Source: Pseudomonas sp. DTU_2021_1001937_2_SI_NGA_ILE_001 | Lineage (GTDB): Bacteria; Pseudomonadota; Gammaproteobacteria; Pseudomonadales; Pseudomonadaceae | Length of the DNA stretch: 64,000 bases | Reading direction: 5' to 3' | NCBI RefSeq assembly: GCF_032463525.1 | Contig: NZ_CP135972.1 | Coordinates: 33,863-97,862, forward strand | Part shown: positions 60,363-64,000 of the stretch, one piece after another | How positions within the stretch are numbered: the first letter of the stretch is position 1 | How the letters are laid out: every line of letters begins with the position of its first letter | Notes under the pieces: generated by a model | Database searches by the model: none | The model's input: only the letters and a program-made list of their open reading frames with translations | Told to the model about the DNA's origin: nothing | Made by a program: the position numbers and the translations under genes

Positions 60363-61800
60363 TCCGGATCTCGACTTCCAAGAGCTCAACCGTCGTATCG
60401 AGGCCGAGGTCGAGCGTTACAAACACAAAGCCGCCGATCGCCCGCTGCCGGCTTTCAACCCGCAGCCCTCGAACAACCACGACCGCCCGTACAGCTGGCT
60501 GCAGCTGGTTCAGCTCGAGGACGAGGCGCTGGTACGCGCCGCCTTCCCGACCCTGCTGGGGCGCAAGGCCGAGAGCGAGGAACTGCAGCGCTACCTCAAC
60601 CGGCTGCGCTCGGGCTGGGACAAGTTCGAGATCCTCGCCGAGCTGCGCGACTCGCCGGAAGGCGTGCGCCAGAACACCCCGGTCGAGGGCCTGCGCCGCG
60701 CGCGCATGAAGAACCGTATCCGGCGCATTCCGGTGCTGGGCAAGCTGGCCATGACCCTCTACGGCCTGCTGCAGAGCGAACAGCGCAACCGCTACTACGT
60801 GGCCCGCCTGGACCTGCTGGCACGGCAGAACCGCCTGCAGGTCAGCGAGCTGCATACCCTGCGTGACCTGAGCAACGCCCACGCCAGCCTGCTCGATGAC
60901 CACCAGACCTATGCCGAACAGCAAAGCCTGGCGCTGCAGCAGCAGGACCAGGCGCTGCACCGCCAGGCAGACGAAATCCGTCGCCTGGAAAGCGAGCTGC
61001 AGGAGGCCAGGAGCGTGCAGCAGGAACTGCGCATGCGCCTTCAGCAGCTGGAGCGCCAGCCGCGTACCGTCATGGCCGCCCCAGGCGAAGCCCAGGCTGT
61101 CGTGGCCGTACCCGAGATGCAGCACCAGAGCGGCATCCCGGATAGCTTCTACCTGGCCTTCGAGAACCGTTTCCGTGGCGCGGCCGAGACCATTCGCGAA
61201 CGGCAGGCCTACTACCTGCCGATCATCGACAGCGTCGCGCCGCTCAAAGCCGGCCTGCCGCTGGTGGACATCGGCTGCGGGCGTGGCGAATGGCTGCAGC
61301 AGCTGCCTGAACACTGCGCACGCATCGGCATCGACCTCAACTCGATGAACGTGCAGACCTGCCTGGACCAGGGCCTGACCGCCCACCAGCAGGACGCCCT
61401 GGTGTGGCTGGCCAACCAGCCGGAGAACAGTCTGGGTGCGGTGAGCGCCTTCCACGTCATCGAGCACCTGAGCTTCGAGCAGTTCAACACCCTGCTCGAC
61501 GAGTGCCTGCGCGTGCTGGCGCCCGGCGGCATGATCATCTTCGAGACCCCCAACCCGGAGAACATCGCCACCGCCGCGCACTACTTCTGGATGGACCCGA
61601 CCCACCTGTCGCCGCTGCCGCCGGCCTTCACCGAGTTCCTGGTGCAGTTCAAGGGCTTCGACCAGGTGCAGATCCACCGCCTGCAACCGATTCCCGAAGA
61701 GCACCACGTTCACGAAGACAGCGAAGCCGCACGGCGCATCAACGCACTGTTCTACGGGGCGCAGGACTATGCCGTGGTCGCGATCAAGAGCCTGACATGA
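60346..61800 (+). CDS. WbdD-like chain-terminating methyltransferase with N-terminal DUF4214 and coiled coil
   Basis: About 484 residues from ATG 60346, which overlaps the wzt end by 17 nt. An N-terminal DUF4214-like unit (about 50-95, LVRAAFPTLLGRKAESEELQ and FEILAELRDSPEG) is followed by a coiled coil (about 160-240, SLALQQQDQALHRQADEIRR). A class I SAM methyltransferase domain comes next (LVDIGCGRGEWLQQLPEHCA, SAFHVIEHLSFEQFNTLLD, GGMIIFETPNPENI). WbdD terminates O9a/O8 polymannan with a methyl cap and uses a coiled coil as a length ruler; this layout suggests the same job. DUF4214 at the N-terminus is unusual in a methyltransferase. Confidence 0.83.
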   Translation: MLIPNNPDLDFQELNRRIEAEVERYKHKAADRPLPAFNPQPSNNHDRPYSWLQLVQLEDEALVRAAFPTLLGRKAESEELQRYLNRLRSGWDKFEILAELRDSPEGVRQNTPVEGLRRARMKNRIRRIPVLGKLAMTLYGLLQSEQRNRYYVARLDLLARQNRLQVSELHTLRDLSNAHASLLDDHQTYAEQQSLALQQQDQALHRQADEIRRLESELQEARSVQQELRMRLQQLERQPRTVMAAPGEAQAVVAVPEMQHQSGIPDSFYLAFENRFRGAAETIRERQAYYLPIIDSVAPLKAGLPLVDIGCGRGEWLQQLPEHCARIGIDLNSMNVQTCLDQGLTAHQQDALVWLANQPENSLGAVSAFHVIEHLSFEQFNTLLDECLRVLAPGGMIIFETPNPENIATAAHYFWMDPTHLSPLPPAFTEFLVQFKGFDQVQIHRLQPIPEEHHVHEDSEAARRINALFYGAQDYAVVAIKSLT

Positions 61801-62903
61801 CCTCACTGCGTATCGATCAATTTGCCGCCACCGTCGCGGCCGGCGATGGTGTGACCAACGGCCTGCTGTTCACCCGCAGCCTGTTGCGCAGCCTGGGCTA
61901 CCAGTCGGACATCTACAGTTTTTCGATTCCAGCCGCACTGAAGGGCGAAGTCCTGAAGGCTCGCGGCTTTCAGGACTCGACCTGCGACCTGTTGCTGTAC
62001 CACCACTCGATGGGCCACGACCATGGGCCCTGGTTGCTCGACCAGCAGTGCCGCAAGGCCATGGTCTACCACAACATCACCCCGCCGGCGTTCTTCCCCA
62101 AGGACAGCGACCTGCGTCGTTATGCGCAACTGGGCCTGGAACAGCTCAGAGACTGGCGTGACCAGTTCATCCACGCCTTGGCGGACTCGCCGCTGAACCA
62201 GAGCGAACTGGTAGAGGCTGGCTACCCGCATACCCAGACCTTGCCGCTGCTGGTCGACTCCCTGCGCCTGGAAGGTCCCACGACCATGCCCGGCTTCATG
62301 GCCAGGCAAACCGGGCACTTCTATCTGGCGGTCGGGCGGCTGGCGGAAAACAAGCGCCAGTTCCTGTTGATCGAAGCCTTTTACCACCTGCTGCAGTTGC
62401 AGAAAGACCAGGGCCAGCAAACACCGCAGCAGCGGCTGATTCTGGTCGGCGGCACCACCAGCGAGCACTACGCCCAGGGTCTTGAGCAGTACATCTTCGA
62501 TCTTGGCCTGCAGGGCCAGGTGCTATTGGCCGGTAAGTGCTCGGAACCTGAGCTGCGCTGGCTTTACCGGCATGCCCGGCAGTACTGGTGCGCCAGTGCC
62601 CACGAGGGCTTCTGCATGCCGCTGCTGGAGGCGAACCACGCTTCGCTGCCGGTGGTCACCCAGGCACGCTCGAACATTCCCGATACCTTGGGCGAAGGCG
62701 GCCTGCTGATCGACAGCGACGACCCGGTGGTCTTCGCGGCGGCCTGCAACCTGCTGGAAACCGAACCCGGCCTGCGCGACAAGACCATCGCCGCCGGGCT
62801 GCGCAACCTGCAGCGCTACGAGCGCGAGAACCTCAAGCAGCAGCTGCAGCAATGGCTGGACCAGCTCGGACTCTCATCATCCAGTGACGGAGTGAAAACC
62901 TGA
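61797..62903 (+). CDS. GT4-family glycosyltransferase
   Basis: A 368-residue GT-B enzyme starting at the ATGA overlap with the methyltransferase. LLLYHHSMGHDHGPWLLDQQ and MVYHNITPPAFFPKDSDLRR are in the N-terminal half. HFYLAVGRLAENKRQFLLIE, SAHEGFCMPLLEANHASLPV and the E-x7-E motif are in the C-terminal half. Enzymes of this type (WbdA/WbpZ-related) add mannose or rhamnose residues to the chain. It is co-transcribed with wzt, the methyltransferase and rmd. The donor is probably GDP-D-rhamnose given the neighbouring reductase. Confidence 0.83.
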   Translation: MTSLRIDQFAATVAAGDGVTNGLLFTRSLLRSLGYQSDIYSFSIPAALKGEVLKARGFQDSTCDLLLYHHSMGHDHGPWLLDQQCRKAMVYHNITPPAFFPKDSDLRRYAQLGLEQLRDWRDQFIHALADSPLNQSELVEAGYPHTQTLPLLVDSLRLEGPTTMPGFMARQTGHFYLAVGRLAENKRQFLLIEAFYHLLQLQKDQGQQTPQQRLILVGGTTSEHYAQGLEQYIFDLGLQGQVLLAGKCSEPELRWLYRHARQYWCASAHEGFCMPLLEANHASLPVVTQARSNIPDTLGEGGLLIDSDDPVVFAAACNLLETEPGLRDKTIAAGLRNLQRYERENLKQQLQQWLDQLGLSSSSDGVKT

Positions 62904-63853
62904 TGCCACGCGTGTTACTGACGGGCGCCAACGGCTTCGTTGGCAAGATCCTCACCCAGCGTCTGCGTGACGCCGGCTACCATGTGACCGCCCTGAGCAG
63001 TAGCGAACCACAGCCCGGCCACGCCGCCGACCAGCAGTGGGTCTGCGACATCCGCGATGCCGACGGTATCCGCCAGGCAGTGGCCCAGGTGCGGCCCAGC
63101 CATGTGATCCACCTGGCGGCAGTGTCCCATGTGCCGACCAGCTTCCAGGATCCGCTGGGCACCTGGCAGACCAACGTAATGGGCAGCATGAACCTGCTCG
63201 AGGCCCTGCGCCTGGAGGCGCCGGAGGCCTTCGTGCTGTTCTCCAGCTCCTCGGAGGTGTATGGCGCGGCGTTCAAGTCCGGCGAGGAAGTCGACGAATA
63301 CACCCGCTGCCAGCCACTGAACCCCTACGCAGCGAGCAAGGTGGCCGCCGAAAGCGCCTTCAACGAATACTTCCGCCAGGGCCTCAAGGGTGTCATCGCA
63401 CGGCCGTTCAACCACATCGGTGCCCAGCAGAGCCCCAACTTCGTCACCGCCTCCTTCGCTCGCCAGATCGCCCTGATCGAGGCAGGCCAGCAGGAGCCGG
63501 TGCTCAAGGTCGGCAACCTGGAAGCCAAGCGCGATTTCCTCGACGTGCAGGACGTGTGCAGTGCCTACCTGGAACTGCTCAAGCTGGCCGACAGCACGCA
63601 GGAATACCCGCGCTGCATGAACATCGCCAGCGGCCGTTCGCTGAAGATCCGCGAAGTGCTGGACACGCTGCTGAGCCTGAGCCAGGCCAGCATCCAGGTC
63701 GCCCAGGACCCGGAACGCCTGCGCCCTTCGGACATCCCGGTGGCCATCGGCAACAGCACCGCGCTGACCCGCAGCACCGGTTGGCAACCGCAGATCCCGC
63801 TGCAGCAGACCCTGCGCGAGCTGCTCGACTACTGGCGGCAACAAACGGTCTGA
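62903..63853 (+). CDS. rmd: GDP-6-deoxy-D-mannose (GDP-D-rhamnose-forming) reductase, SDR family
   Basis: A 316-residue extended SDR, starting 1 nt inside the previous stop. VLLTGANGFVGKIL is the NAD(P)-binding GxxGxxG motif. The catalytic Ser-Tyr-Lys are in FSSSSEVYG and NPYAASK. ARPFNHIGAQQSPNFVTAS and EAKRDFLDVQDV follow, as in Rmd. It reduces GDP-4-keto-6-deoxymannose, made by Gmd, to GDP-D-rhamnose. A gmd gene is not in the window. Together with ManC, this points to a D-rhamnan or mixed rhamnose O-polysaccharide like the A-band/CPA of P. aeruginosa. Confidence 0.88.
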   Translation: MPRVLLTGANGFVGKILTQRLRDAGYHVTALSSSEPQPGHAADQQWVCDIRDADGIRQAVAQVRPSHVIHLAAVSHVPTSFQDPLGTWQTNVMGSMNLLEALRLEAPEAFVLFSSSSEVYGAAFKSGEEVDEYTRCQPLNPYAASKVAAESAFNEYFRQGLKGVIARPFNHIGAQQSPNFVTASFARQIALIEAGQQEPVLKVGNLEAKRDFLDVQDVCSAYLELLKLADSTQEYPRCMNIASGRSLKIREVLDTLLSLSQASIQVAQDPERLRPSDIPVAIGNSTALTRSTGWQPQIPLQQTLRELLDYWRQQTV

Positions 63854-63867
63854 AGCCGCCCGCTTCC

Positions 63868-63993
63868 CGAGCAAGCTCGCTCCAACAAAATCGCAGGGCC
63901 TGACACTGCCTTCAGGCCCGGCCCGTGGGAGCGAGCTTGCTCGCGAAAAGGTCTGGTGCAGCGTTGAGCCCTTCGCGAGCAAGCTCGCTCCAA
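63868..63993. repeat. REP cluster with long shared spacer
   Basis: Three REP cores (CCGAGCAAGCTCGCTCC; GGGAGCGAGCTTGCTCGCGA; CTTCGCGAGCAAGCTCGCTC) end the window. The segment 63882-63960 is nearly the reverse complement of 46741-46815, including the non-REP spacer. Confidence 0.85.
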
Positions 63994-64000
63994 CAATCCT

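Overview
The window looks like a Pseudomonas of the P. putida/P. fluorescens lineage. It is GC-rich and carries the GCGAGCTTGCTCGC-type REP palindromes typical of those chromosomes. It also has PctA-like and McpS-like chemoreceptors, a Pseudomonas-type O-polysaccharide gene set and MltA. No rRNA, tRNA, CRISPR array or insertion sequence was found. I read it as chromosome carrying one or two captured plasmid replicons, but the sequence alone cannot exclude a very large plasmid or chromid.

Layout. (1) 1-2840: type I secretion adaptor (partial) and ABC exporter. (2) 3056-8964: a nearly complete plasmid replicon, with Rep_3 initiator, 13 tandem 22-bp iterons, a DnaA box, an AT-rich stretch, a ParA/ParG-type partition operon, TAGCTA-rich palindromic clusters that may be the centromere, a Tus (replication fork arrest) homologue and a tyrosine integrase. 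(3) 9117-13298: two transmembrane chemoreceptors. (4) 13492-15680: a ParD antitoxin, a ParE toxin fused to a long C-terminal AP2-like region, and a free-standing paralogue of that region. (5) 15875-21812: glycosyltransferases, an ABC polysaccharide exporter (Wzm/Wzt), a methyltransferase and an orphan periplasmic binding protein. (6) 21859-23073: a second, different iteron/Rep_3 replicon. (7) 23402-27976: a small Pseudomonas protein, stand-alone AroA, a membrane protein, a PAS protein and a REC-CheC response regulator. (8) 28724-37179: a five-gene exopolysaccharide operon (WecB, a BcsB-like protein, NfrB with c-di-GMP-binding MshEN motifs, NfrA and a YbcH-like protein) resembling the E. coli N4-glycan-receptor pathway. 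(9) 37192-41738: two AraC regulators and a copper amine oxidase. (10) 42063-45871: a curli operon with a very long CsgA-like subunit. (11) 45932-49932: a small secreted protein, a Csr/Rsm-type regulatory RNA, MltA, a soluble PAS chemoreceptor and a small exported protein. (12) 50033-63853: O-polysaccharide genes (ManC, glycosyltransferases, Wzt, WbdD-like methyltransferase, Rmd) interleaved with three paralogous RTX/DUF4214 proteins and two paralogous trypsin/Calx-beta proteins. None of these five has a signal peptide, so they are probably substrates of a type I exporter such as the one at the left end.

The recurring theme is the cell surface: two ABC-dependent polysaccharide systems, a synthase-dependent c-di-GMP polysaccharide, curli, type I secreted repeat proteins and the Rsm RNA that usually controls such traits. 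The least expected parts are the NfrA/NfrB polysaccharide operon with its own WecB and a BcsB-like partner, the Tus-bearing replicon with dispersed centromere-like sites, and the ParE fusion.
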